Source: an uncultured Mycoplasmatota bacterium
GTDB lineage: Bacteria > Bacillota_I > Bacilli_A > RF39 > UBA660
NCBI GenBank assembly: GCA_946554325.1
Contig: CAMNSB010000003.1
Coordinates: forward strand, 1 to 47,111
DNA length: 47,111 nucleotides
Direction of reading: 5' to 3'
The notes below the pieces were generated by a model. The model saw only the letters and a list, made by a program, of their open reading frames with translations, did not search any database and was not told the DNA's origin. The translations under genes and the position numbers were made by a program. Shown one piece after another: positions 20,064 through 29,981 of this stretch; within the stretch, counting starts at the first letter, position 1; each line of letters starts with the position of its first letter.

Positions 20064-21312
20064 TAAGTATATTACTGTTAGTAGTTTAACCAAATATATT
20101 AAATATAAAATAGATAACGACATTCATTTACAAGAAGTATTTATAAGAGGGGAAATTTCTAACTTTAAGGCACACTCAAGAGGACACTTTTATTTTACCC
20201 TAAAAGATGAAACAAGTAGAATCAATGCCATTATGTTTGCATCGAATACAAATAAACTTCCCTTTAAGCCAATGGATGGAATGAAAGTGTTAGTAACAGG
20301 AAAAATTAGTGTTTATGAAGCAACTGGAGCCTATCAAATCTATGTCTCCGATATGTTAGAGGATGGAGTAGGAAATTTATATATTGCTTATGAACAATTG
20401 AAAAAGAAATTAGAAGAAGAAGGTTTATTCAGAACTGACCAAAAAAAGAAAATTCCAAAAATCCCTGAGAAAATTGGAATTGTAACAGCGCCAACAGGAG
20501 CAGCAATTCGTGATATCTTATCAACTATTAATAGAAGATGGCCTTATGTAACAACATATTTATTTCCGTCCTTGGTTCAAGGAATGGAAGCAAAAGAAGA
20601 TATTGCAAGACAAATTAAAAATGCCGATAACTTTGGATGTGATGTACTAATTGTTGGACGTGGGGGAGGATCTATCGAAGACTTATGGAGTTTTAACGAA
20701 GAAATTGTAGCAAGAGCAATATTTGATGCTAAAACGCCAATTATCAGTGCTGTTGGTCATGAAGTAGACTTTACGATTGCAGACTTTGTCGCTGATGTTA
20801 GAGCACCAACTCCAACAGGAGCAGCCGAAATGGCAGTACCAAGTGAGGAAGATGTTAGAAAACACTTAAAACAATTAGAAATTAGAGCAACTAAGATAAC
20901 AAGTAACATAACAAAACTAAAAAGAGAAAAATTAACTCAAATTACAAGTAAATATATCTTTAAAAACATAAATTCAATTTATGAACCAAAGGAACAAGCA
21001 TTTAGTTATATTTTAGATAAATTAAAAACAACAAGCAAAAACTTAATAATGCAAAAACAAAAAGAACTAGATAATTATAAAAGCAGTTTCATCTTTAAAA
21101 ATCCTGATCTATTGTTGGATAAGCCAAAAAACAAATATTTACAAATGATTTCAAAGTTAGAAACTCTTAGTCCACTTCTTACATTAAAACGTGGATATGC
21201 TATTGTAAAAAAAGAGGGAAAAGCAATAACAACGAAAAAAGACGTAAAAGCAAAAGACAAACTCAGCCTTGCATTGCAAGATGGAGAAGTAAAGGTAGAA
21301 GTAATATCATAA
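20056..21312 (+). CDS. xseA: Exodeoxyribonuclease VII large subunit
   Basis: ISNFKAHSRGHFYFTLKD, GRGGGSIEDLWSFNEE, GHEVDFTIADFVADVRAPTPTGAAE. Confidence 0.97.
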   Translation: MNDKYITVSSLTKYIKYKIDNDIHLQEVFIRGEISNFKAHSRGHFYFTLKDETSRINAIMFASNTNKLPFKPMDGMKVLVTGKISVYEATGAYQIYVSDMLEDGVGNLYIAYEQLKKKLEEEGLFRTDQKKKIPKIPEKIGIVTAPTGAAIRDILSTINRRWPYVTTYLFPSLVQGMEAKEDIARQIKNADNFGCDVLIVGRGGGSIEDLWSFNEEIVARAIFDAKTPIISAVGHEVDFTIADFVADVRAPTPTGAAEMAVPSEEDVRKHLKQLEIRATKITSNITKLKREKLTQITSKYIFKNINSIYEPKEQAFSYILDKLKTTSKNLIMQKQKELDNYKSSFIFKNPDLLLDKPKNKYLQMISKLETLSPLLTLKRGYAIVKKEGKAITTKKDVKAKDKLSLALQDGEVKVEVIS

Positions 21313-21339
21313 TTACTAAGTATATGAGGAGAGAAAAAT

Positions 21340-21570
21340 ATGGAAAAAGAAAAAAAAGAGAAAAGTTTTGAAGAAAACTTAGAAGAACTATCTGCGATCG
21401 TAGAAAAATTAGAAGCAGGAGAAACTCCTTTGGATGATGCCATCGAAGAGTTTCAAAAAGCAATGAAATTAGCAAAATCATGTGATGAAAAATTAAAAAC
21501 AGCAGAAGACGCTATTCATAAAATTGTGGATAGTGATAATGAAATAAAAGATTTTGAAATAAAGGAATAA
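21340..21570 (+). CDS. xseB: Exodeoxyribonuclease VII small subunit
   Basis: SFEENLEELSAIVEKLEAGETPLDDAIEEFQKAMKLAKSCDEKL. Confidence 0.95.
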   Translation: MEKEKKEKSFEENLEELSAIVEKLEAGETPLDDAIEEFQKAMKLAKSCDEKLKTAEDAIHKIVDSDNEIKDFEIKE

Positions 21571-21722
21571 TTTTGCTAAAAATTTTTTCTACCATCACCA
21601 GTAGTATTGAAAGAAGAAATTAGAATGAAATAGGATGAGTATTAGAAAAATAACCATCTCCAAGAATAAAAAACCTAACCATTTTCTAAAATAAATTACT
21701 ATATAAGTGAAAGGTGATTATT

Positions 21723-22196
21723 ATGGATAAGATTTATGATGAATATTATTATAAAATATATAATTGGGCAATAAAAAAAACAAAGCATAAAGAAGATGCA
21801 GAAGATTTGACGAATAGTGTTTTTTTAGCAATATTTGAGTATTTTAACAAAAATATCAAAGTTGAAAAATTAGAAAATTTAATATGGAAAATTGCTTATA
21901 ATTTATGGTGCACCAAAGCAAAAAATTATATGAAAGAAAAAAATAATACAACATTTGATGAAAATCACGAATTAGGTTATGAAACTCAAATGTTAGATAA
22001 AATTATATATAAAGAAATCATAAATAATTTAGATAATATTGGTTTAACAAATAAAGAAAAAACAGTATTTAATATGTACTATATAAATGACCTTTCAATA
22101 AAAGAAATTAGTAAAAAAATAAGCACTAAAGAAGCGAATATAAAATATTTTCTTTATAGTGCAAGAAATAAGATAAAGGAGAAATATGATGAATAA
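21723..22196 (+). CDS. RNA polymerase sigma factor, ECF-like sigma-70 family
   Basis: Sigma2-like 'KKTKHKEDAEDLTNSVFLAIFEYF' and sigma4 'LTNKEKTVFNMYYINDLSIKEISKKIS'. Confidence 0.88.
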   Translation: MDKIYDEYYYKIYNWAIKKTKHKEDAEDLTNSVFLAIFEYFNKNIKVEKLENLIWKIAYNLWCTKAKNYMKEKNNTTFDENHELGYETQMLDKIIYKEIINNLDNIGLTNKEKTVFNMYYINDLSIKEISKKISTKEANIKYFLYSARNKIKEKYDE

Positions 22197-22878
22197 TTTA
22201 AATTTAGATAAGTATTTGAATATGGTCAATGATGAAAAAATAAAAAGAGGACTAAAAGCTTATATTCCATTATATCCCATGTTAAGAGTAGAAAATGAAA
22301 AATTATATGTTAGTGTAATGTTAACAGAAGAGCATGATAATGTTTGGAGCAGAGAAGAACAGATTAAACCTGAATATTGGATTTTAATTGATATTATTGA
22401 AGATAAGATTTTAGAATTCAATAAAACAGAAGATAAAGATTTTGTAATTGGAAATTTAATCCCTAAAAACACTGATAACAAACAACAGGAAATCTCAAAA
22501 TATACAGTCAAGAAAACATTACAATATAAAAACTATTTGATGGAAGATATAAAAAAGGAAGAATTGCCATTACAAAAAAAATTATCTAATACCCTTGGTA
22601 GTGAAATGGAAATTGATGGAGAAAAAGTGAATATAAATGATTATTTATTATCAAATTTAGAAGAAGATATTAAAGCAAAAATTAACGATTTAGTGGATAT
22701 TCTAATACAATCAAAGTATGGTTCAATTACTTTCTATTATGATCAATTGTTTACTAATATTGTAAATAATTATAAAAAAGATAAAACGATTGCGAATGAA
22801 AAAATTAAATTATGTATTGAAATAATGAATAATTATTATGATGGCGTTATAGGAATTGATAATTTGTTTAATGTTTAG
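22189..22878 (+). CDS. Hypothetical soluble protein co-transcribed with sigma factor
   Basis: Overlaps end of sigma gene; no TM segment; no recognised family. Confidence 0.75.
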   Translation: MNNLNLDKYLNMVNDEKIKRGLKAYIPLYPMLRVENEKLYVSVMLTEEHDNVWSREEQIKPEYWILIDIIEDKILEFNKTEDKDFVIGNLIPKNTDNKQQEISKYTVKKTLQYKNYLMEDIKKEELPLQKKLSNTLGSEMEIDGEKVNINDYLLSNLEEDIKAKINDLVDILIQSKYGSITFYYDQLFTNIVNNYKKDKTIANEKIKLCIEIMNNYYDGVIGIDNLFNV

Positions 22879-22883
22879 AAAAA

Positions 22884-22921
22884 TCAGACTAACTTCTAAA
22901 ATAAGAATTAGTCGTTTTCTT
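22884..22921 (+). terminator. Rho-independent terminator
   Basis: GACTAACTTCT...AGAATTAGTC hairpin followed by T-rich tract. Confidence 0.55.
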
Positions 22922-23002
22922 TTACCAATATTTATAAGATTTTTTTTAAATATTTTATCCATAATATAAATGTAGTAATCGTTTTTAAAAGGAGATGATA
23001 GG

Positions 23003-23986
23003 ATGAATTTTAAAAACAAACTACATTATTTTATTACCTTTCTTTTATTTATTCTGCCACTAAATGTCTTTGCTTATTCAGACTATATTATCCCAGGCGG
23101 AGCAACTGTTGGAATTGAGGTAAACTCCAAAGGAGTTTTAGTAGTTGGATTCTATAAAGTCGATAATACTTACATTGGACGGGATGCCGGATTTGAAGTA
23201 GGAGATAAAATCCTAAAAATAGATGCCAAAGAAGTAAATAGTATTGACGAAATGATTACAAAAATCGAGGAAAATACGAGTAAAAATATTGTAATCACAG
23301 TAGATAGAAACAATAAATCTCAGGAAATAAAACTAAAACTAGAAAGTGACGAAAATGGGGTATATAAGACAGGACTATATGTAAAAGATCAAATTACAGG
23401 AATTGGTACATTAACTTATATCGATCCACAGACAAGAAAATTTGGTGCCCTAGGACATGAAATCATGGAAAAAACAACTGCCCTCAAATTCGAAATCAAA
23501 GATGGAACGATTTTTAATGCCAATGTCGTAGGAATTACCAAAAGTGAGAAGAATAAAGCAGGAGAAAAAAATGCCACTTATAACAAAAATGCTGTATATG
23601 GAAAAATAGAAGAAAACGAAATTTCTGGAATATTTGGTAATTATACAGATTCTCTACCAGAAGAAGAAAAGTTAAAAGTAGCTCCATCAAGTGAGGTTCA
23701 TACAGGAAATGCTATTATCAGAACAGTAGTAGAAGGAGAAAAAGTAGAAGAATATAATATTAATATTTTAAAACTAGATGATGCCAATAAAACAAAAAAT
23801 ATCCTATTTGAAATTACAGATGAAAAACTACTGGAAAAAACAGGTGGAGTAGTGCAGGGAATGAGTGGTTCTCCCATATTGCAGGATAATAAAATTGTTG
23901 GTGCCGTTACCCACGTAATTGTAAATGACAGTACAAAAGGTTATGGAATATTTATTACAACAATGTTAAAGGAAGGAGAAAATTAA
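23003..23986 (+). CDS. spoIVB: SpoIVB peptidase (PDZ + S55 peptidase)
   Basis: PGGATVGIEVNSKGVLVVGF, PDZ, GALGHEI, VVQGMSGSPILQDNKIVGAVTHV. Confidence 0.93.
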   Translation: MNFKNKLHYFITFLLFILPLNVFAYSDYIIPGGATVGIEVNSKGVLVVGFYKVDNTYIGRDAGFEVGDKILKIDAKEVNSIDEMITKIEENTSKNIVITVDRNNKSQEIKLKLESDENGVYKTGLYVKDQITGIGTLTYIDPQTRKFGALGHEIMEKTTALKFEIKDGTIFNANVVGITKSEKNKAGEKNATYNKNAVYGKIEENEISGIFGNYTDSLPEEEKLKVAPSSEVHTGNAIIRTVVEGEKVEEYNINILKLDDANKTKNILFEITDEKLLEKTGGVVQGMSGSPILQDNKIVGAVTHVIVNDSTKGYGIFITTMLKEGEN

Positions 23987-24007
23987 AGGGTATTATACCC
24001 TTTTTTT
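23985..24007 (+). terminator. Rho-independent terminator of spoIVB
   Basis: AAAGGGTA-TTA-TACCCTTT plus T run. Confidence 0.75.
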
Positions 24008-24096
24008 GACATAAAAAAAGAAAATAAGTATAATAAATTAGAATGAATAATAAAATAATTAACATTGCCTATCAAAAAAGGAAGAGGGGATAGTAT

Positions 24097-24729
24097 ATGG
24101 CATCAGCAATTATACATATGGCTGTTGGAAAATGTATTGGCGATATTGTTGGAAAAAGTACAAAAGATTTCTTTTTAGGAACCATCGCTCCAGATATTAG
24201 TAAGATAGTAGGAGAAGAGAGAAAAATCTCCCACTTCGAAGATAAAGATAAAAATATTCCAAATATAAAGCATTTCATAGAAAAATATAAAGATGATTTA
24301 ACAAAAGATTTTGAGTTTGGTTATTTAGTTCATCTATATACAGATAAATATTGGAGCGAAAAGTTTATACCATCTCTAGTTTATAACAATGAAATCAAGC
24401 TACTAGATGGAACAATTATAAAATATCCTCCCCAAAAAATACTGGAATTAATCTATAACGATTATACCAATATTAACATCTCCACAATTGAAGATCATGA
24501 GCTAGATTTATCCCTATTTTATGAAGAATTTCCATTCCCAAAAACAAAAATAGAAGAAGTAAATAAAGACTTCAAAAAACTAATTGATAAAATGGGACTT
24601 ATTATTGAAAACTCAAAAAGTGAAAAACACTATTTATTTAATCAAGATACAATTAATAATTTTATCGAAGAGTGTAGCATCTATATTTTGAAAGAGTTAA
24701 AAGAAAATAATATTTTAATAAACTCATAG
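24097..24729 (+). CDS. Zinc-dependent phospholipase C-like protein
   Basis: MASAIIHMAVGKCIG..FFLGTIAPDISK..FGYLVHLYTDKYW. Confidence 0.65.
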   Translation: MASAIIHMAVGKCIGDIVGKSTKDFFLGTIAPDISKIVGEERKISHFEDKDKNIPNIKHFIEKYKDDLTKDFEFGYLVHLYTDKYWSEKFIPSLVYNNEIKLLDGTIIKYPPQKILELIYNDYTNINISTIEDHELDLSLFYEEFPFPKTKIEEVNKDFKKLIDKMGLIIENSKSEKHYLFNQDTINNFIEECSIYILKELKENNILINS

Positions 24730-24781
24730 AAAAATATAGTATTTTTTTTCTAAATAATACCATATTAATAATGGTGATACA

Positions 24782-25504
24782 ATGAACATGAATATTAATA
24801 TAGGAGAAGCACTAGGAATTATTCCAAGTAGTCTAATTTCTCTATTAACATTATTTATTATTACAAAAATTATTGGAAAAAAACAAGTCTCAGAACTAAG
24901 TTTATTTGACTATGTAATTGGAATTTCTATTGGTAACTTTTCTGCCGAAATGATTATTAATAAAGAGGTACAGTATATTAATGGTATGATAGCAATCATC
25001 GTCTTTGGACTTACAGCATGGCTGGTAAATTTCTTAGCAAGGAAAAGTATAATGATAAGACGATTATTAATGGGAGTACCAACTGTAGTCATAGAAAAGG
25101 GCGTAATCATAGAAAAAAGTTTAAAAGACTTAAATATGGATATCAATGATCTATTAGAATTTTTACGAAGTGAAGGATATTTTCATATCGAAGAAATAGC
25201 CTATGCCATTATGGAAGCAAATGGACAACTCAGTGTTTTATCAAAATCACTATATAAACCTGTTACACTAAAAGATATGAAAATAACAAGTAGTAAAGAA
25301 GAACTAGATAGCAATATCATTATAGATGGAGAATATATGGAAGAAAATATTAAAAATTCTAATAAAGGAATGGAATGGATTAAAAAAGAATTAAAGAAAA
25401 ATGGATATCAAAGTGAAGAACAAATCCTTTTAGGAGTAATTAGTAACAATAAATTAATTCTCTATCCAAAGAATCAATATGAAGCTGAAGAAGTATTGGA
25501 ATAA
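24782..25504 (+). CDS. DUF421 / YetF-family membrane protein
   Basis: ELSLFDYVIGISIGNFSAEMIINKE; C-terminal YetF-like soluble domain. Confidence 0.88.
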   Translation: MNMNINIGEALGIIPSSLISLLTLFIITKIIGKKQVSELSLFDYVIGISIGNFSAEMIINKEVQYINGMIAIIVFGLTAWLVNFLARKSIMIRRLLMGVPTVVIEKGVIIEKSLKDLNMDINDLLEFLRSEGYFHIEEIAYAIMEANGQLSVLSKSLYKPVTLKDMKITSSKEELDSNIIIDGEYMEENIKNSNKGMEWIKKELKKNGYQSEEQILLGVISNNKLILYPKNQYEAEEVLE

Positions 25505-25556
25505 ACAAATGAAATATGCTATAATAATGAATTTAAGAGGGTAAGTAGGTGACAAT

Positions 25557-25892
25557 ATGAAAGTATGGACAAAGATAAAACTAAAAGATAGAGATAAAAA
25601 TATTGAAATATTAAGCAATGCGATAACCAATTATTTATATAAATATGGTCCTATTACAGAAGTTTGTAAAAAATATGGAATAACATACTCTGAAAGAAAG
25701 AAAATAGAACAATATACAGCAAATAGAATTGCAGGAATACTAACATTATATTTAGCAAAAGATTATAAAAGGGTTAACGACATCATCAATAAATATTACA
25801 ATAGCAATGACATCTTTAAAGAAGAAATTATTCCAGAATTAGAAGGATATATTGAAAGAACAAGAAGCAAAGAATATAACAAAAAAGATTAA
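25557..25892 (+). CDS. Hypothetical protein
   Basis: 111-aa ORF with upstream RBS and downstream terminator. Confidence 0.7.
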   Translation: MKVWTKIKLKDRDKNIEILSNAITNYLYKYGPITEVCKKYGITYSERKKIEQYTANRIAGILTLYLAKDYKRVNDIINKYYNSNDIFKEEIIPELEGYIERTRSKEYNKKD

Positions 25893-25913
25893 AGAGAAAC
25901 TTTAATCCTTTTA
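25887..25913 (+). terminator. Rho-independent terminator
   Basis: GATTAAAG-AGAAA-CTTTAATC then CTTTT. Confidence 0.65.
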
Positions 25914-25997
25914 AATATATAAAAGAGCACTAATAAACCCTGCTATCATAGCAATAACCATAATAATAGCAACAATACGTATAATCGTTTTATTCAC
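25911..25997 (-). CDS. 28-aa single-TM small protein (not in ORF track)
   Basis: GTG start with GAGGTGAGG RBS: VNKTIIRIVAIIMVIAMIAGFISALLYI*; resembles DUF4044-type small membrane proteins. Confidence 0.5.
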   Translation of the reverse strand: MNKTIIRIVAIIMVIAMIAGFISALLYI

Positions 25998-26100
25998 ATG
26001 CCTCACCTCTTTATACATTATAAAATAAATGTTATAATTTGTAAATTATTTTTCTACATGTTTAAGCCAATCTTTAATATGATTTATAAAGAGGTGGCTT

Positions 26101-26694
26101 ATGAAAAATCAAAGCAAAAATCAAAAAAAACTATTTGTAGGACTCATTATAACTGGAATAATAGCAATTCTATTAGGTCTTTTTTTTGTAGCCATTTTAA
26201 AGATAGCAGATAAAGAACTTATAAAAACTACAATTACAAACTTTATGAAACAAGTAAAAACACAAAGACTGTTCTACCAAGAAGCCATGATACAAAGTAT
26301 TTTAGGAAATACAATAAAAGAAGTACTCCTTTTCTTTTTAGGTCTTTCTATCATTGGTCTACCAATCATTTTTATCATTTATCTATCCCAAGCTTTTACT
26401 CTAGGATTTTCAATTAGTAGCATCCTCTACGTTTATAAATGGAAAGGGATCCTTTTATCTCTAATTTATTGCACCCCCCTAATCATTAATCTACTAATTT
26501 TTCTAATTCTATCATACTACGCACTATTATTTTCAAAATATTTGTTTTATCATTTATTCTTAAAAAAGGAATTATCATTTAAAAAAATCATGAAAAGATA
26601 TATTAAAGTTTTTGGAATAGGAACTATCTGTTTATTACTAAGTAGTCTAATAGAAGTATTTTTAATACCAAAACTGCTAGCTTTCCTTCTCTAG
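26101..26694 (+). CDS. spoIIM: Stage II sporulation protein M
   Basis: Multi-TM; SQAFTLGFSISSILYVYKWKGILLSLIYCTPLIINLLIFLILSYYAL. Confidence 0.85.
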   Translation: MKNQSKNQKKLFVGLIITGIIAILLGLFFVAILKIADKELIKTTITNFMKQVKTQRLFYQEAMIQSILGNTIKEVLLFFLGLSIIGLPIIFIIYLSQAFTLGFSISSILYVYKWKGILLSLIYCTPLIINLLIFLILSYYALLFSKYLFYHLFLKKELSFKKIMKRYIKVFGIGTICLLLSSLIEVFLIPKLLAFLL

Positions 26695-26773
26695 TAAAAA
26701 TCTTTTGATATCAAGGGTTTACTTACTAGTTTTAAACCTGATATAATGATAAAGAGATGTGGGAGATGATGTA

Positions 26774-27808
26774 ATGCAAAAATGTTTAGTTGCAATGAGT
26801 GGAGGAGTAGATTCAACTGCTTCAGCATTATTATTAAAAGAAAAAGGCTATGAAATAGCAGGAGCAACCATGCGTCTTCTAGACGATGAATCAAGCGAAA
26901 AAGCAATAAAAGATGCCAAAGAAGTTTGCAAAACTTTAAAAATTAAACATTATGTCATAGATTTAGTAAAAGAATTCAAGGAAGAAGTAATAGACTATTT
27001 TATAAAAACATATAAAGAAGGAAAAACTCCAAATCCATGTGTGGTTTGTAATAAAAAATTTAAATTTGATTTATTCTTGAAAGAGGCAAAAAAATTAGGA
27101 TATCCACTAATAGCAACTGGGCATTATGCAAAAGTAGAAAATGGAAAAATCTATAGAAGTAAAAATCTTAAAAAAGATCAGAGTTATTTTTTATATGGTA
27201 TAAAAAAAGAAACCATCAATAACATTCTCTTTCCTCTAGAAGATTTTAAGACCAAAGATGAAGTAAGAACTATAGCTTACCAAGTGTCTCATAGAATTAG
27301 TAAGAAAAAAGATAGTGAAGATATATGCTTTATTCCTAATAATGATTATAAAATATTTTTAAAAAAAGAGGAGAACTCTTCTGCTACAGGAGATATTTGT
27401 CTAAAAGATGGGACCATTCTAGGAAAACATTATGGCTTAGAATATTATACAATCGGTCAAAGAAAAGGCCTAAATATCTCTTATAAGGAACCACTTTATG
27501 TAATAGAGTTAGATAGAGTAAATAATAGTGTAATAGTAGGGAATAATGAAGATTTGATGCATGATACATTAATTGCTAGTGATATTTCTTTATTAGTAGA
27601 AAAAGTACCTATTGAGGTAAAAGCAAAGATACGTTCTCAAGGAAATTTAGAACTAGCAATATTAACAATGATATCAAAAGATAAAATAAAGGTTACATTT
27701 AAGCATAAACAACGAGCAATTACAAAGGGACAATCTGTAGTATTCTATGAAGAACAAGAAGAAGGAACCCTTTTAATAGGAGGAGGAATTATTACAGATA
27801 TCATCTAA
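26774..27808 (+). CDS. mnmA: tRNA-specific 2-thiouridylase MnmA
   Basis: AMSGGVDSTASALLL, KTPNPCVVCNKKFKF, ATGHYA, YTIGQRKGL. Confidence 0.96.
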   Translation: MQKCLVAMSGGVDSTASALLLKEKGYEIAGATMRLLDDESSEKAIKDAKEVCKTLKIKHYVIDLVKEFKEEVIDYFIKTYKEGKTPNPCVVCNKKFKFDLFLKEAKKLGYPLIATGHYAKVENGKIYRSKNLKKDQSYFLYGIKKETINNILFPLEDFKTKDEVRTIAYQVSHRISKKKDSEDICFIPNNDYKIFLKKEENSSATGDICLKDGTILGKHYGLEYYTIGQRKGLNISYKEPLYVIELDRVNNSVIVGNNEDLMHDTLIASDISLLVEKVPIEVKAKIRSQGNLELAILTMISKDKIKVTFKHKQRAITKGQSVVFYEEQEEGTLLIGGGIITDII

Positions 27809-27816
27809 ATAACTAA

Positions 27817-27860
27817 AAGTGTCAATTTACACTTGACTATTTACATTTTCTTGATAAAAT
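27817..27860 (+). promoter_or_regulatory. Promoter (TTGACT-16-TAAAAT) overlapped by an inverted repeat AAGTGT-N6-ACACTT
   Basis: Sequence directly upstream of the HTH gene at 27884. Confidence 0.5.
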
Positions 27861-27883
27861 TATATTAGGAGGGTAGATGTAAC

Positions 27884-28651
27884 ATGAAAGAATTAAATGA
27901 CATCTTAGTAGAATTAGGAATTTCTAAGGTTCGGTTAGCAAAATATTTAGGAGTATCAAGACAAATGTTATATAATTATTTAGCATTAAATTCCCTAAAT
28001 GAATGGCCAAAAGAAAAATCTGTTAGATTATTAAGTTTATTAAATATCAAAACAGAAGAAGAAATTAAAGGATTAGCAGTAGATGGTGATTATATTATTG
28101 AAGTAGAAAGTAGACTTAACGAAGGTGTAAAAGACTCTTCTAATCGTGAAGTAATCGCTGATTTAAAAGGATTTAATAAAAAAGAACAGGAAGTACTATC
28201 TGATATTATTAATCTGTTAAAGGAAAAATTATCAGAGGATAGATCCAAGGATACGTATACTACTTATTGTTATTTATATCACTACTTGCAATCTATGGAT
28301 TCAGCAGAAGAATTAAAATACATCTTAGTATATATGTCAAAGTCCCTTGGATTTACAGGTGTAGAAGAGTATGTTTATAATAGAGATAAGCAATTTATGT
28401 TTGAAAGTATCATGTTTTCTGCTATGACTCTATATAATAATGGTGGAGCATCTAAAACCAAATTAGCAGAGACACATAAAAGATTTGTACAGGATATTGA
28501 ACATAAAAATGAAGAAAAGTTAAGCCGTACACAAGAGTTAAATACTGCCAAAATTCAAGCATTAAAAGAACTCGGATATACAGAAATTAACGAAGAAAAT
28601 GCCAAAGAAGTATTGGAAAAAATTGCTGAAATTCAGTCTAGAAAAGTATGA
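27884..28651 (+). CDS. HTH DNA-binding protein with helical C-terminal domain
   Basis: ELGISKVRLAKYLGVSRQMLYNYLAL HTH. Confidence 0.75.
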   Translation: MKELNDILVELGISKVRLAKYLGVSRQMLYNYLALNSLNEWPKEKSVRLLSLLNIKTEEEIKGLAVDGDYIIEVESRLNEGVKDSSNREVIADLKGFNKKEQEVLSDIINLLKEKLSEDRSKDTYTTYCYLYHYLQSMDSAEELKYILVYMSKSLGFTGVEEYVYNRDKQFMFESIMFSAMTLYNNGGASKTKLAETHKRFVQDIEHKNEEKLSRTQELNTAKIQALKELGYTEINEENAKEVLEKIAEIQSRKV

Positions 28652-28738
28652 CAAATAAAAATAAATATGATAGTATAATAATATAGCTTTTATGATAATT
28701 TCATAAAAGTTTTTAAATACTAAATAGGATGTGATTTT

Positions 28739-29374
28739 ATGAAAAATATTACGATAAAAGCAAATTTTATTCCTCTTGCATTAGCAAGTACATTAACATT
28801 ATCTACTTTCTCAATAACAGGATGTGTAAAGAAAATGGACTGTGATATTAAAGACGAGCATTTACACAAATATATTAGTGAGGAAGGTTTTGAAACCTAT
28901 ATAGATAGCGAATATGAAATTAAAAATAATATGAGCTGGACAAAAGAGATAGCATCACCTAATAAAGAGCTAAAAGTAATGGATGAATTTCATCTTATTA
29001 AAATTGAAGATAATTTAGAAGCATTAGAAGAATCAATGAAAACGGATTTACCTTATATAGAGTATGAATACAAGTTTACTACATATCGGTCGCAAAAAAT
29101 AGGAAAAACTACCATTCGTTATCCAGTATCACACTATAGGTATACAGAAGATCCTGAAGATAGTAGATTAACAGGCTATATCCGTGATGTAGATTATAAA
29201 TATAAGGGATACAGAATTGGTGAGAGTAAGAAAGGAAAAACAATTTTAATAGAAAGTGAATTAGTAGATGACCTTTCTAATATTAAGACAGAATATCCTT
29301 ATTTCAAATTAGAGGATTACAAACAAAAAGTATATTCCGAACAGTATAAAAAAGAAAAAACAAAAGTAAAATAG
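28739..29374 (+). CDS. Putative lipoprotein
   Basis: Signal peptide with lipobox-like SITGC; no recognised family. Confidence 0.65.
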   Translation: MKNITIKANFIPLALASTLTLSTFSITGCVKKMDCDIKDEHLHKYISEEGFETYIDSEYEIKNNMSWTKEIASPNKELKVMDEFHLIKIEDNLEALEESMKTDLPYIEYEYKFTTYRSQKIGKTTIRYPVSHYRYTEDPEDSRLTGYIRDVDYKYKGYRIGESKKGKTILIESELVDDLSNIKTEYPYFKLEDYKQKVYSEQYKKEKTKVK

Positions 29375-29394
29375 GGAAGGGAAGAGTCTATAAG

Positions 29395-29690
29395 ATCTAA
29401 GGATTTCGATTTATAACATAATCCTGATAATTAGAATATCTCGTATAAAATATGATGAGTGGTATATCAAGCTCCTTACATATTTTTTTATCTTTAATCC
29501 CTTATCTGCCTTTTTTTCATACTAGGAGTCTTATCGTTGAGTTCAATTAACAATAAAACTTCAGAATAATCTCTTGAAAGAATAGCAAAATCAATATTCC
29601 GAATTTGTATTTTTAAGTTTGGTAGTAATAGACGCTAAATTAAGTTGAGGAACTATCTGATATTTAGATTCTAATGGTTTCAATATTGAT
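29395..29690 (-). pseudogene. Frameshifted DUF2726-like (PD-(D/E)XK-type) gene remnant
   Basis: Minus-strand conceptual translation across frames: YQIVPQLNLASITTKLKNTN / RNIDFAILSRDYSEVLLLIELNDKTPSMKKRQIRD / KDKKICKELDIPLIIFYTRYSNYQDYVINRN. Confidence 0.65.
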
Positions 29691-29837
29691 TTATTATAGC
29701 ATAATGATAAAAGTTAGTAAATCTTAACTTCCTATAATATAGATTATGTTAACTTATTAAAATTAATATACACCACATCTTAATAATAATAAAATAATCT
29801 TCTTAATCATAATCATATATAATCTATATTCCTCTAA

Positions 29838-29981
29838 AGTAAATCACAATATTCTAAAATGTCATTTTCTTCTATGAATTGTAAGATTTCTTTTTTACAT
29901 CTCATAACTTCAGTTTTAGTCAGTTCATTAACTGACTTACTACCAAAACCATTTAATAGAATTCTATCTCTGTCATCATAT
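29838..29981 (-). pseudogene. Short coding remnant of unknown gene
   Basis: Minus-strand translation DDRDRILLNGFGSKSVNELTKTEVMRCKKEILQFIEENDILEYCDLL*. Confidence 0.35.

Noticed and set aside
25998-26213. 71-aa plus-strand ORF
   Set aside because: Overlaps the spoIIM start in another frame; lacks an RBS and family pattern.
29926-29950. Perfect 8-bp hairpin AGTCAGTT-CATT-AACTGACT
   Set aside because: Lies inside a pseudogene coding remnant (..KSVNELTK..) with no T tract; probably incidental.
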